A stretch of 64,000 nt of DNA from Nocardia jejuensis NBRC 103114. GTDB lineage: Bacteria; Actinomycetota; Actinomycetes; Mycobacteriales; Mycobacteriaceae. This document shows positions 23,067 through 31,656 of the stretch, one piece after another; position 1 is the first letter of the stretch; each line of letters begins with the position of its first letter. Position numbers and translations under genes: made by a program. Location: positions 124,001-188,000 of the forward strand of contig NZ_BDBU01000025.1 in assembly GCF_001613145.1 (NCBI RefSeq), in the 5' to 3' direction. A model generated the notes under the pieces. It did no database searches, had not been told where the DNA came from, and saw nothing but the letters and a program-made list of their open reading frames with translations.

Positions 23067-23561
23067 ATGGTGCTACAACGCTTCCGACGCCCGTCGATCG
23101 ACGAACTGAACCGTGTGGTGGATGCTCTGGAGATTCCGGAGGCGGTCTTCAAGACCAGTCCGTGGCAACCCCGCGACCTGGTGGAAACCGGTCTGCGGCA
23201 ATGGTTGCGGTGCTGCGGCGCGGCCATGCGCGACGACCAGGTGATCGGCATGCCCTCACATGCGGTGGACGAGGCCTGGCACGGCCTGATCCTGTGCACC
23301 ATGCGCTACGCGCGGTTCTGCGATGCGGCATACGGGCGCTTCCTGCACCATTTCCCCGAGGGTGAGGGGTCGCGCGGAGCGGTGGTGGATCCGATGGCCG
23401 ATCAGCTGGGCCGCACCGTGGTGGCATGGACGCTGGTGGCGCGACCGGACGAGCAGTGTGTGCTCTGGAATCTGGATACGGTTGTGGGAGTCGAACATCT
23501 GTGGGGCATCTCGCCGGAGCGAGTGGACGCGATCGAGGAATCCCTGCGCACCCGGGCGTGA
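23067..23561 (+). CDS. Glycine-rich-domain-containing (GRDP-like) protein
   Basis: A 164-residue protein. The central block DEAWHGLILCTMRYARFCDA followed by GRFLHHFPEGEG matches the DEVWH-x-FILD...YxxFC...GxFIHH pattern of plant and bacterial glycine-rich-domain-containing proteins (DUF1399-like). Function is unknown. It converges on a small Gly/Cys-rich membrane protein gene, a pairing that may be meaningful because the family name comes from attached Gly-rich tracts. Confidence 0.6.
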   Translation: MVLQRFRRPSIDELNRVVDALEIPEAVFKTSPWQPRDLVETGLRQWLRCCGAAMRDDQVIGMPSHAVDEAWHGLILCTMRYARFCDAAYGRFLHHFPEGEGSRGAVVDPMADQLGRTVVAWTLVARPDEQCVLWNLDTVVGVEHLWGISPERVDAIEESLRTRA

Positions 23562-23652
23562 ACGGTCGTTGCCGGTCCGACAGACCGGCAACTCCCCCCG
23601 TCGGTGATCACGCTGCGCTTCGGGTCGTCGTTCGTCATGTGTGCGACCGCGA

Positions 23653-23925
23653 TCAGGAACCCCCGCCACCGCCGCAACCACCACCCCCTCCGCAACCGCC
23701 CCCTCCACAACTGCTCCCGCCGCCGCAACCGCTGCCGCCGCCACAGCCACCGCCGAGGTAGCCGCCGGAGGAGGATCCGCCGTAACCTCCCGCGCGCCAG
23801 GCACCTCCGCGGCCACGGCCACGCCGCTTGCGGCGGTTCCGATCTTTGATGTCCCCCAGCCAGATCACGGCGATCGACAGGAAGACGAACACCGCGATCC
23901 CGATTCCGATGATTGTTGCTGCCAT
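23653..23925 (-). CDS. Small membrane-anchored Gly/Cys-rich protein
   Basis: A 90-residue protein: one N-terminal membrane helix (IIGIGIAVFVFLSIAVIWLG), an Arg-rich patch RNRRKRRGRGRG, then a tail of GGG/C repeats with about six Cys spaced by four to six residues. Such tails occur at the end of TIGR04222-type membrane proteins. Could bind metal or form disulfides; no evidence beyond composition. Confidence 0.55.
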   Translation of the reverse strand: MAATIIGIGIAVFVFLSIAVIWLGDIKDRNRRKRRGRGRGGAWRAGGYGGSSSGGYLGGGCGGGSGCGGGSSCGGGGCGGGGGCGGGGGS

Positions 23926-24242
23926 GTCCGAAATCTACTGTCGCACAGCGATCTCGGGCAGACCCATCATTTCGGGGACCACTACCGGGTGTGAACGGAG
24001 CGGGTGCTGGGTAGCGGATCACGCGCTGCCACGAAAGCCGAAATTTCCCCGGAGCAACGACTCCGGAGCCTGTCTCGTCGCAGCCGGTGCACGGCCACGG
24101 CACTGCGCGCTCGTCCCGAATCCGCGGCGGTTATCCGCGCACCTCACCTGACCGAACGCGATGCCCGCTGCTTGATATGTGGCATCGCATGCTTCACCGG
24201 CGGCACATGACCGCGGCGACACCGCGGGAACGCCGAAACGAA
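23926..24242. other. Intergenic, no gene seen
   Basis: No supported coding sequence in about 300 bp between the Gly/Cys-rich gene and the terminator of the ephD-like operon. Confidence 0.5.
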
Positions 24243-24275
24243 ACATACCCCCGCGAATGGTCCGCGAGGGCATGT
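24243..24275 (-). terminator. Hairpin terminator of the ephD-like operon
   Basis: Arms 24243-24255 and 24263-24275 pair over 13 bp (two G-U pairs on the minus strand) around a 7-nt loop. On the minus strand it is followed by TTTCGTTTC, giving a partial U-tract, 20 bases after the stop codon. Confidence 0.65.
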
Positions 24276-24293
24276 TCTTACTGCGCGTAGGGA

Positions 24294-26060
24294 TTACGTC
24301 AGCTTCACGCGCGCGGCGAAGAAGCGGTTCACCGCCGGGGCGAACCGGCTGAAGCGGTACTGCAACCATGCCTCGGGCGTCACCGGCACGATGTCCCGAT
24401 CGCGTTCGACCGCCTTGACGATCTGTGCGGCGACCTTCTCCGGGCCGTAGCGGCGCGCGGCGTAGAGCTTGTCGTAGCGCTGCTGCTTGGCCGCCTCCTC
24501 CGCCTCGGAGACACCCGCGAAACGGGTATTGGCAACGATATTGGTGTGCACGATGCCGGGGCAGATGGTGTGCACGCCGATTCCCTTGCCCGCCAGTTCC
24601 GCGCGCAGGCAGTCGGAGAACATGAAGACCGCGGACTTGCTGGTGGAGTACGCCGAGAAGCCGCGCTGCGGGCTGTAGGCCGCCATGCTCGACAGGTTGA
24701 CGATATGTCCGCCCAGCCCGCGTTCGGCCATGGCCTTGCCGAAGGCGCGGCAGCCGTTGATGACTCCGTGCAGGTTGATGTTCAGCACCCGGTCGAATTC
24801 GGCGGCGGAGGTCTCGAAGAAGTCGCCCGCCTGGCCGATTCCGGCATTGTTGATCAGGATGTCCGGCACGCCGTGCGCGGCGATGACGGTGGCCGCGTGC
24901 TCGTTCACCGCGTCCGCGGAGGACACGTCCAGCTGGTACGCGTGCGCCGTACCACCCTCGCGCGCAATGAGTTCCGCGGTTTCCTTGGCCGAGTCCAGAT
25001 TGATGTCCGACAGCACGATCTCGGCCCCGCCCCGCGCGAACGCGAGTGCGGTCTCACGGCCGATGCCGCTGCCGCCCCCGGTGATCACCAGCAGCTGATC
25101 GTCGAAAGGCCGCTGCTGTCTGCCGACTTCGGCGCGACGCAGTCCCCGCGAGAGTTCCCCCGTGCGCAGCGAATCGACGAGTTCGGTGGTGGCGGTGGCC
25201 AGCAGCTCCGGATGCGAGAACGGCAGCCAGTGCCCGCCGCCGACCTCGCGGCGGTACAGGTTCGGCGCCCACTCCTTGGTGTCGCTGTAGCCCGCGGGCC
25301 GCACGGCCACGTCACGGCGCGCGATCACCAGCTGCACCGGCACCTCGGTGCGGCGCTCACGCGGCTCACCCATGCGCTGCAGGATGTTCGCGCGGTAGAT
25401 GCGCATGCCGTCGAAGAAGTCGCGACGGAACTCCGGGCCGAATTTGATGTTCTCCGGCGAGGTGTCGTTCATCAGTCCGACGAACCGCGACCACACCTTC
25501 TCGGTGCCCAGCGGCTTGAGTACCACGCGCGGTACTCCCGGCGTCATGAACAGGCCGGTGTACAGCGAGGACAGCAGCTGAGTGAACGGCCCCCACACCT
25601 TGCCCTGCGAGAGCTGAGTACGAGTCCACGCGCCCAGGTGATCCAGGTTCGGGCCGGACACCGAGGTGAACGAGGCGACGCGGTCCGCGGCCTGCGGTTC
25701 GCACACCGCCTCCCACATCTCCACCGAACCCCAGTCGTGGGCCAGGATGTGCACCGGCTCGTCCGGGCTCACCGCGTCGGCGACCGCGAAGAAGTCCGAG
25801 GCGAAGTTCGCCAGCTTGTAGTCCTCGGTCTTGCTGGTGCGGGTGGAGCGGCCGTGCCCGCGGGTGTCGTAGGTGACCACGTGGAAGCGGTCGGCCAGCA
25901 GCGGCACCACGCGATCCCACAGGTGATTGTCGTCGGGCCAGCCGTGCACCAGCACGATGGTCTCGGCGGACGGCTCACCGTATTCGTAGACGGCGATCTC
26001 GAATTCACCGTTGCGGACGACGCGTTCGGAGGCGGGGATGATGGTCGTTTGATCGGTCAC
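24294..26060 (-). CDS. ephD: EphD-like fusion: alpha/beta epoxide hydrolase plus short-chain dehydrogenase
   Basis: A 588-residue fusion of the same length and order as mycobacterial EphD. The N-terminal hydrolase has HGWPDDNHLWD, nucleophile motif HDWGSVEMWE (Asp) and terminal GGGHWLPFSHP. The C-terminal SDR has GGGSGIGRE cofactor motif, NNAGIG, catalytic Ser in NLSSMAAYS and YSTSK (Tyr/Lys). In mycobacteria EphD acts on epoxidised mycolic acids. Last gene of a three-gene minus-strand operon with a di-iron-like protein and a reductase, so a hydroxylation/epoxidation, hydrolysis and oxidation sequence on a lipid is plausible. Start GTG 26060 follows GGAGAAG. Confidence 0.85.
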   Translation of the reverse strand: MTDQTTIIPASERVVRNGEFEIAVYEYGEPSAETIVLVHGWPDDNHLWDRVVPLLADRFHVVTYDTRGHGRSTRTSKTEDYKLANFASDFFAVADAVSPDEPVHILAHDWGSVEMWEAVCEPQAADRVASFTSVSGPNLDHLGAWTRTQLSQGKVWGPFTQLLSSLYTGLFMTPGVPRVVLKPLGTEKVWSRFVGLMNDTSPENIKFGPEFRRDFFDGMRIYRANILQRMGEPRERRTEVPVQLVIARRDVAVRPAGYSDTKEWAPNLYRREVGGGHWLPFSHPELLATATTELVDSLRTGELSRGLRRAEVGRQQRPFDDQLLVITGGGSGIGRETALAFARGGAEIVLSDINLDSAKETAELIAREGGTAHAYQLDVSSADAVNEHAATVIAAHGVPDILINNAGIGQAGDFFETSAAEFDRVLNINLHGVINGCRAFGKAMAERGLGGHIVNLSSMAAYSPQRGFSAYSTSKSAVFMFSDCLRAELAGKGIGVHTICPGIVHTNIVANTRFAGVSEAEEAAKQQRYDKLYAARRYGPEKVAAQIVKAVERDRDIVPVTPEAWLQYRFSRFAPAVNRFFAARVKLT

Positions 26061-26082
26061 GATCTTCTCCTGGGAGTGGGTG

Positions 26083-27198
26083 CTAGAGGTCCAGCACCAA
26101 ACGGTCGCCGGCACAACGGGATACGCAGATGAGCATCTCTCCCGCGGCCCGCTCGGCGGACGTGAGCACGGTGTCGCGGTGATCGACTTCGCCCTCGAGC
26201 ACCCGCACCTTGCAGGTGCGGCAGAAGCCCTGGCGGCACGAATACTGGGTGTCGGGACGAACTTCGAGGACCTGTTCGAGCACCGACCTGTCCGCGGCCA
26301 CGTCCACGACACCACCGCTGGCGGCCAGCTCGACCTGGAAGGCGGTGCCGTTCACCACCGGCGGGGCGGAGAAGCGCTCGGAGTACATCTCCACGCCCGG
26401 CATGGACCGCACGGCCGTGGCGATGGTCGCGGTCATGATCGTGGGTCCACAGCAGTAGATCGAGGTGTCCGGGCCGACGCCGGCCAACAGATCAGCGGCC
26501 GTGGGCAACCCGTGTTCGTCGTCGGTGCGCACGGTGACTCGATCGCCGAAGGATTCCACCTCGGACAGGAACGGAATGGTGTCGCGACTGCGCCCGGCGT
26601 ACACCATGGACCAGTCCACGCCGAGCCGGTGCGCCATCCGCACCATCGGCAGAATCGGCGTGATGCCGATACCACCGGCCACGAAATGCACTCGGGCAGC
26701 GGATGATCCGTAGCCCGGCAGCACGAACGGGAACGCGTTGCGGGGTCCGCGCACGATCAGCGGTGTGCCCACCGGCAGCTGATCGTGCACCTCCAGCGAT
26801 CCGCCGCCACCGTTCGGAATGCGCCGCACCGCAACGCGATAGCTGTGCTGATCGGCCGGATCGCCGCACAGCGAGTACTGGCGGATCCGTCCGGAAGGCA
26901 GCTCCAGATCCAGATGTGCGCCCGGCCGCCACGCGGGCAGCCTGCGCCCGTCCTGGGCCACGAGCATCAGACTGATGACGTCGGTGTCGTGCGCTTCCAC
27001 CCGGCGTTCGACCACCGTCAGCGGGATCCGATGATCGTCGATCCGCGCGGGCGGCTCCTTGCGATTGACGAAAGTCGTCCAGCGCAAACGAGATTCGGCG
27101 ATCAGGTCGAGCACTCGGGTGGCGCGGTCCGAGCGTTCCTTCCCGTACAGGTCACGTGGTGGCTCGGCCGGAACCGGCCGGGTCGCGGGCATGGTCAC
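26083..27198 (-). CDS. PDR/VanB-type reductase: flavin, NAD(P) and 2Fe-2S domains
   Basis: A 371-residue electron-transfer protein. FAD/FMN-binding RQYSLCGDP, the NAD-binding GGIGITPILPM and YCCGPTIM, and a C-terminal plant-type ferredoxin with CRQGFCRTC plus a later Cys in LICVSRC. Such reductases pass electrons from NAD(P)H to oxygenases or desaturases. It starts at GTG 27198 in a GTGA overlap with the upstream di-iron-like gene (ATG 27192 is the alternative), so the two are translationally coupled and are likely partners. Confidence 0.88.
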   Translation of the reverse strand: MTMPATRPVPAEPPRDLYGKERSDRATRVLDLIAESRLRWTTFVNRKEPPARIDDHRIPLTVVERRVEAHDTDVISLMLVAQDGRRLPAWRPGAHLDLELPSGRIRQYSLCGDPADQHSYRVAVRRIPNGGGGSLEVHDQLPVGTPLIVRGPRNAFPFVLPGYGSSAARVHFVAGGIGITPILPMVRMAHRLGVDWSMVYAGRSRDTIPFLSEVESFGDRVTVRTDDEHGLPTAADLLAGVGPDTSIYCCGPTIMTATIATAVRSMPGVEMYSERFSAPPVVNGTAFQVELAASGGVVDVAADRSVLEQVLEVRPDTQYSCRQGFCRTCKVRVLEGEVDHRDTVLTSAERAAGEMLICVSRCAGDRLVLDL

Positions 27199-28100
27199 GA
27201 CGCCATCATCCGGGCGGCCGGGGACTGCGCCAGGTAGGCCAGGGCCTGCGCGGTGGAACCGACCGGCTCCGGGGTGTAGCCCGGCTTGAAGGTGGACAGC
27301 GCGCTGATCAGCAGCGACGGGATGCCCGGCACGCGGCCGCGCCACATCGCGGCGAAGATCCGTCCCACCAGCATCGGGTACCGATGGTTGGGCAGTTCCG
27401 GATCCTGATGCACCAGGTACTTGGTGCCGCGCAGCAGCAGCGCGATGAAGATCGGGAAGACCAGCAGCATGAGCGCACCGCGGCGCAGGTAGCCGACCCC
27501 GAAGTATTCCGCGACGTCGTGCGCGACCATGCGGTGCTCGACCTCTTCGGCGCCGTGCCAGCGGAACAGGTCCAGCATCTGCGGATCCGCGTCGGCGCCC
27601 TCCAGATCGGCATTGAGCACCCAGTCGCCCAGGAAGGCGAAGAAATGCTCGAGCGTCGCGATCACGCCGAGGCGTTCCACCAGCAATTGCTGCCGCGCTG
27701 CCTCACTGCGCATCTCTCGCGGTCCGAGGGTCTTACGGAACAGGAACTCGGCCTGGCGCACGTACGGCTCCACGTCGATGCCGTGCGCCGCGAGGACCTC
27801 CTCGAGCGCACCGTTGTGGCTCTCGGCGTGCATGGATTCCTGGCCGATGAAGCCGATCATGGCTTCCCGGAGTTTCTCGTCCTTGACCAGCTCGAGCGCT
27901 TCCCCGTAGGTCACCAGGAACATGCGCTCACCTTCGGGCAGCAGCATGCTCAGGGCGTTGAGGACGTGCGAGGCGATCGGTTCGGACTTCATCCAGACCG
28001 GGGAGGTCTCGGACCAGTCGAACTGCACGTTCCGAGCGTGCAGCGCTACCTCACCGGGTTCGGTCTCCGCGGCGCGGCCCAGTTTCGGAAGTAGCTTCAT
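27195..28100 (-). CDS. Ferritin-like di-iron protein, annotated family 'metal-dependent hydrolase' (PF10118)
   Basis: A 301-residue helical protein. Its metal ligands are arranged as E58 (PEGERMF), E88xxH91 (QESMH), E151 (TLEHFF) and E186xxH189 (EEVEH), the two-fold E/ExxH pattern of ferritin-like di-iron enzymes. A hydrophobic segment MLLVFPIFIALLLRGTKY lies near 210-225. The family is named for a predicted hydrolase activity, but the ligand set and the coupled 2Fe-2S reductase point to O2 chemistry on a lipid or alkyl substrate (inference). First gene of the operon with the reductase and EphD-like protein. Confidence 0.8.
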   Translation of the reverse strand: MKLLPKLGRAAETEPGEVALHARNVQFDWSETSPVWMKSEPIASHVLNALSMLLPEGERMFLVTYGEALELVKDEKLREAMIGFIGQESMHAESHNGALEEVLAAHGIDVEPYVRQAEFLFRKTLGPREMRSEAARQQLLVERLGVIATLEHFFAFLGDWVLNADLEGADADPQMLDLFRWHGAEEVEHRMVAHDVAEYFGVGYLRRGALMLLVFPIFIALLLRGTKYLVHQDPELPNHRYPMLVGRIFAAMWRGRVPGIPSLLISALSTFKPGYTPEPVGSTAQALAYLAQSPAARMMAS

Positions 28101-28171
28101 CGATACTCCTGGTTCAGTGAAACGACACTGTGCCTGGGCGGGTCAGGGTGACCGGATCCACATCAGGCGTT

Positions 28172-28197
28172 TGCTGCGTGAGCGTAGCAATATTCTA
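28172..28197 (-). promoter_or_regulatory. Promoter -10 with adjacent imperfect palindrome, di-iron/ephD operon
   Basis: On the minus strand TAGAAT (28197-28192) is a good -10 box. Directly downstream, TGCTGCGTGAGCGTAGCA (28172-28189) forms an imperfect palindrome (TGCT/AGCA arms plus CG/CG), placed over the start site as expected for a TetR-type operator. The -35 is not clear. Confidence 0.4.
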
Positions 28198-28259
28198 CCC
28201 GTGTGTGAAACCAGCAGTTACATCTAGATTTGGCAACTATCCCGCCCGGACGGGTGGCC

Positions 28260-30212
28260 TCAGCTGTCCACGTGCACGTGTGGGCGCTGGGAGCGGCGCG
28301 GGACCGCGCGGCGAATGATCTCGCGGGTCACCGGGGCCACCTCGCCCTCGCCGAAGAACATGAAGCGCAGCAGGTTGGTCAGCGGATTGCCCTCGGACCA
28401 TTCGAAATACACGTGCGGGATGACGCCGGTGCGGTCGCGGATGGCGAGCAGAATGGCCGCGATCGAGTTGGGGACGGCGGCGGCGTCGACGGTGAGGATG
28501 CGGTACTGCTCGACCACCACCTCGGTGACCAGCAGATCGGTGCTGAACTCGGAGGGATCCTTGACGACGACCTCGAGAAAGACAATCGGCTCGGAGTCGG
28601 GAATGTGGCTCTCGCGCCGCTGATCGGCTTCCTTCTCCGCGTACTCCTGCGGTTGCCGCTCGTCGATGTCGTGGGTGACGATGCGAATCTCGCCGCGCGC
28701 GGCGAGCTCGTCGATCACCCGGGCGGCCCGCTCGTCGAAGCTCACCTCGATGGCACGCAGTTCGAAGGCCCGCCGGAAGCGGGAGGCGAAGGACACCACC
28801 AGGATCGCGATGACGAAGAGGATCGCGAGGTGCACACCCGCGGGCTTCTCGATGATGTTGTCGATGGTGGTGTACACGAAGATCAGCGACACCACACCGA
28901 AGCCCAGCACCCGGCTGTACTGCTGCTTGCGCCACGCCGAGAACGTCACCGCGACCGCCGCCGAGGTGATCAGGACGAGCACACCGGTCGCGTAGGCCGC
29001 GCCCTGGGCATCCACCGAGGCATCGAAATACCAGGTGATGCCGAAGGCCACCGCCGCGAAAACCAGGACGAGCGGCCGGATCTGGCGCGCCCACTCCGGA
29101 GCCATGCCGAAGCGCGGCAGATAGCGGGGCACCAGATTGAGCAGGCCCGCCATGGCCGAGGCACCCGCGAACCACAGGATCGCGATGGTGCTGACGTCGT
29201 AGACGGTGCCGAAGGTGTCACCCAGATGCTCGTGCGCGAGGTACGCCAGCGCACGGCCGTTGGCGGGTCCGCCCGGTTCGAACGCGGCCTCGGGAATCAG
29301 CACGGTGGTGATGAAACTGGTGATCACCAGGAAGCCGCTCATGATCAGCGCGGCGGTGGTGAGCAGTGTGCGGGTGCCGGCGATTCGAGCGCGCGGGTAC
29401 TCCTCGGTATCACCGGGCGCGCCCTTGATCTGCGGCATCACCGCGACGCCGGTCTCGAATCCGGACAGACCCAGTGCCAGCTTCGGGAACACCAGCAGCG
29501 CGACCCCGACCATCGCGATCGGACTGCCGTGCTCGGCGGTGAGCAGATGCGTCCAGTCGGTGATCACGTGCGGGGCCTGCAGCACCTTCACGATGCCGGT
29601 CACCGCGACCACCACGTTCAGCGCCAGGTAGGTGCCGACCAGCACCACCGCGATGCCGATGGCTTCACTGAAACCCTTGAGGAACACCGCCGCCAACAGG
29701 GCGAGCAGGATCAGCGTGATGATCATGTTGTGCCCGTGCAGGGCATCGGGTACCAGCGGATTCTCGACGATATGGGCCGCACCGTCGGCCGCCGAGAGCG
29801 TCATGGTGATGGTGAAGTCGGTGGCCGCGAAGCCCAGCAGCACCAGAATGAAGACCTTGCCCCACCAGCTCGGCAGGAAGGTCGCGAACATGGCGATGGA
29901 ACCGCCGCCGTGCGGGCTCTCCTTGGCCACCCGCCGATACACCGGCAGCGCGCCCAGCAGGGTCAGCGCGACCAGGACCAGCGTGGCCAGCGGCGACAGC
30001 ACACCGGCCGCCAGCGCCGCGATGCCGGGTTGGTAGCCGAGCGTCGAGAAGTAGTCGACGCCGGTCAGGCACATCACCTTCCACCAGGAATGCTGACGTT
30101 CCTTGGGGGCGCGCTTGGCCATCGGCCCGGGCAGCTGCGAATGCTGCTCGCCCGCGTCCTCGAGCAGCCAGGACGCGAATCGCGATCGGGGCCGAACCTC
30201 GGTCGTGGTCAA
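28260..30212 (-). CDS. APC-superfamily permease with C-terminal cytoplasmic domain
   Basis: About 650 residues: some 12 membrane helices from MCLTGVDYFSTLGYQPGIAA through to about residue 480, then a roughly 150-residue soluble domain (RAIEVSFDERAARVIDELAA onward) with alternating strands and helices. The family takes up amino acids or other small solutes; substrate unknown. TTG 30212 is chosen for its GGGGAGGA RBS at 30215-30222; the open frame extends to ATG 30302. Transcribed alone, upstream of the di-iron operon but separated from it by 160 bp in the same direction. Confidence 0.8.
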   Translation of the reverse strand: MTTTEVRPRSRFASWLLEDAGEQHSQLPGPMAKRAPKERQHSWWKVMCLTGVDYFSTLGYQPGIAALAAGVLSPLATLVLVALTLLGALPVYRRVAKESPHGGGSIAMFATFLPSWWGKVFILVLLGFAATDFTITMTLSAADGAAHIVENPLVPDALHGHNMIITLILLALLAAVFLKGFSEAIGIAVVLVGTYLALNVVVAVTGIVKVLQAPHVITDWTHLLTAEHGSPIAMVGVALLVFPKLALGLSGFETGVAVMPQIKGAPGDTEEYPRARIAGTRTLLTTAALIMSGFLVITSFITTVLIPEAAFEPGGPANGRALAYLAHEHLGDTFGTVYDVSTIAILWFAGASAMAGLLNLVPRYLPRFGMAPEWARQIRPLVLVFAAVAFGITWYFDASVDAQGAAYATGVLVLITSAAVAVTFSAWRKQQYSRVLGFGVVSLIFVYTTIDNIIEKPAGVHLAILFVIAILVVSFASRFRRAFELRAIEVSFDERAARVIDELAARGEIRIVTHDIDERQPQEYAEKEADQRRESHIPDSEPIVFLEVVVKDPSEFSTDLLVTEVVVEQYRILTVDAAAVPNSIAAILLAIRDRTGVIPHVYFEWSEGNPLTNLLRFMFFGEGEVAPVTREIIRRAVPRRSQRPHVHVDS

Positions 30213-30342
30213 GAGTCCTCCCCGGAACCCGTCAGTCCGGTTCGCCCGAACTTCCAGCAGTGTCGTGGTCAATGTACTCACGACATTCCGGGCGAAACGC
30301 ACCCCGCGCCGTGCGTCGGCGCGGTGGCTGCGCTAGTTGCTA

Positions 30343-31140
30343 CTACCCGACGTAGGAGACGATAGCGGAGGTGATGGCGGCCGCGAATCGGGCACGCCCG
30401 TCCGGGGATTCGATGAGCGCGGCATCGCCGGGATCCCGCATATTGCCGCACTCCACCAGGGCCGAGGGCCGCTCGGCGAAATTGAGCCCGGCCAGATCCG
30501 CGCGCGGATTCATGCCGTCGGAACCGACGTAGGTCGAGGGGGTGAAGCCCGCGCCGACCATGCTGTCGCGAATCGCGGTGGCCAGCCTGGCCGAGGGCTC
30601 GCCCTGTGAATCGTTCAGGGCGGGAGCCGAATGCGCGACGTGGAAGCCGTGCGCACCGGCGGGCGCGCCGTCGGCGTGGATGGAGACCACGGCCGCGGCA
30701 TCGACGCGCTGCCCCAGCGTTCCGCGCTCGTCCACGCACGGGCCCGCGCCGTCGTCGCTGTCACGGCTCATGACGACTCGGAAGCCGCGCGCGGACAGCG
30801 CGTCTCGCACCCGGTTCGCCACATCCCAGTTGAATTCGTGCTCGGTATAGCCGTCGTCGGCACTGGTTCCCGTGGTGTTGCAGGGCTTGGTGCCGCCGCG
30901 GCCGTCCGGCACCTGCGCGTTGATCACGCCAGGATTGGCGGCACCGCCGCCGTTGTGACCGGGGTCGAGCACGATCACCCGATCGGGGAACGGAAACCGC
31001 TGATGCGCGGGCGAATCCAGCATCGGATGCGCCCCCCGATCCACCGGAACGACGGCAACAGCCTGACCACTCCCCCCGGTCAGTAGTGCTCCGCAGATCG
31101 CCAGAATTGCTTTCCCATGTCGGATGCGCACCCGGCCCAC
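30343..31140 (-). CDS. N-acetylmuramoyl-L-alanine amidase, Amidase_3 (Rv3717/Ami1-like)
   Basis: A 265-residue exported peptidoglycan amidase. Signal peptide about 1-29 (KAILAICGALLTGGSGQAVAV), then zinc site: His in VLDPGHNGG, Glu in YTEHEFNWD, His in SIHADGA, and catalytic Glu in LVECGNMRD. Family members cleave the amide between MurNAc and the stem peptide outside the membrane. The closest described relative is mycobacterial Rv3717. Single-gene unit. Confidence 0.9.
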   Translation of the reverse strand: MGRVRIRHGKAILAICGALLTGGSGQAVAVVPVDRGAHPMLDSPAHQRFPFPDRVIVLDPGHNGGGAANPGVINAQVPDGRGGTKPCNTTGTSADDGYTEHEFNWDVANRVRDALSARGFRVVMSRDSDDGAGPCVDERGTLGQRVDAAAVVSIHADGAPAGAHGFHVAHSAPALNDSQGEPSARLATAIRDSMVGAGFTPSTYVGSDGMNPRADLAGLNFAERPSALVECGNMRDPGDAALIESPDGRARFAAAITSAIVSYVG

Positions 31141-31204
31141 ACTAACGGGCCGATAGCGGGACGGTAAGTCGCCGCCGAACCTCGCACCCTCTGTTCAGGG
31201 ATCA

Positions 31205-31246
31205 GTGCTCGGCGCTCGGTGCTCAGTGCTCAGTGCTCAGTGCTCG
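31205..31246. repeat. Six tandem 7-bp repeats (GTGCTCA type) at the end of the marR gene
   Basis: Units GTGCTCG, GCGCTCG, GTGCTCA x3, GTGCTCG. The array overlaps the last codons and stop of the MarR gene. The stop (31237-31239) precedes most units in the minus direction, so copy-number change would leave the protein intact. Confidence 0.85.
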
Positions 31247-31656
31247 AGTTTGCGCAGTAGCCGATGCAGCGCACGCAGATCGTCCGCGTCCAGCTGTTCG
31301 ACCTCCGCCGGCGCGGGGTCGGGGGTCGCCAGCGCGCGGGCCACCACCTCGCGCCCCTCGTCGGTGAGCGACACCAGCTTCCGCCGCCGGTTCTCCGGAT
31401 CGATCTCCCGCACCACCAGGCCCCGTGACTCCAGATCGTTGACCGTGACGGTGGTCGCGGGCGCGTCCATCGCGGCGGCCGAGGCGAGTTCCTTGACGGT
31501 CAGCGGGCCCGGCCGCAATCGGCGCAGCACCCGAACCCGGCTGAACGGCATGCCCGTTCGCTCCACCACCGCACGCTTCCAGGCGTCTCTGGAGTCGTTG
31601 ACCAGATGGGTCAGCAACCGCCAGACGTCGTCGGGGGTGGGCGTGTCAGCCGGCAT
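31237..31656 (-). CDS. MarR-family transcriptional regulator
   Basis: A 139-residue winged-helix protein: LTVKELASAAAMDAPATTVTV recognition region, then RGLVVREIDPENRRRKLVSLTDEG wing. Start ATG 31656 lies inside the end of the MFS gene (11-bp overlap), so it is the second gene of an MFS-MarR operon and probably autoregulates through the operators at 33008-33048. Confidence 0.88.
   Translation of the reverse strand: MPADTPTPDDVWRLLTHLVNDSRDAWKRAVVERTGMPFSRVRVLRRLRPGPLTVKELASAAAMDAPATTVTVNDLESRGLVVREIDPENRRRKLVSLTDEGREVVARALATPDPAPAEVEQLDADDLRALHRLLRKLEH

Noticed and set aside
28230..30365. 711-codon open frame on the plus strand
   Set aside because: It is antisense to the APC permease, is His/Arg/Gln/Gly-rich low-complexity and has no domain; a GC-driven shadow.
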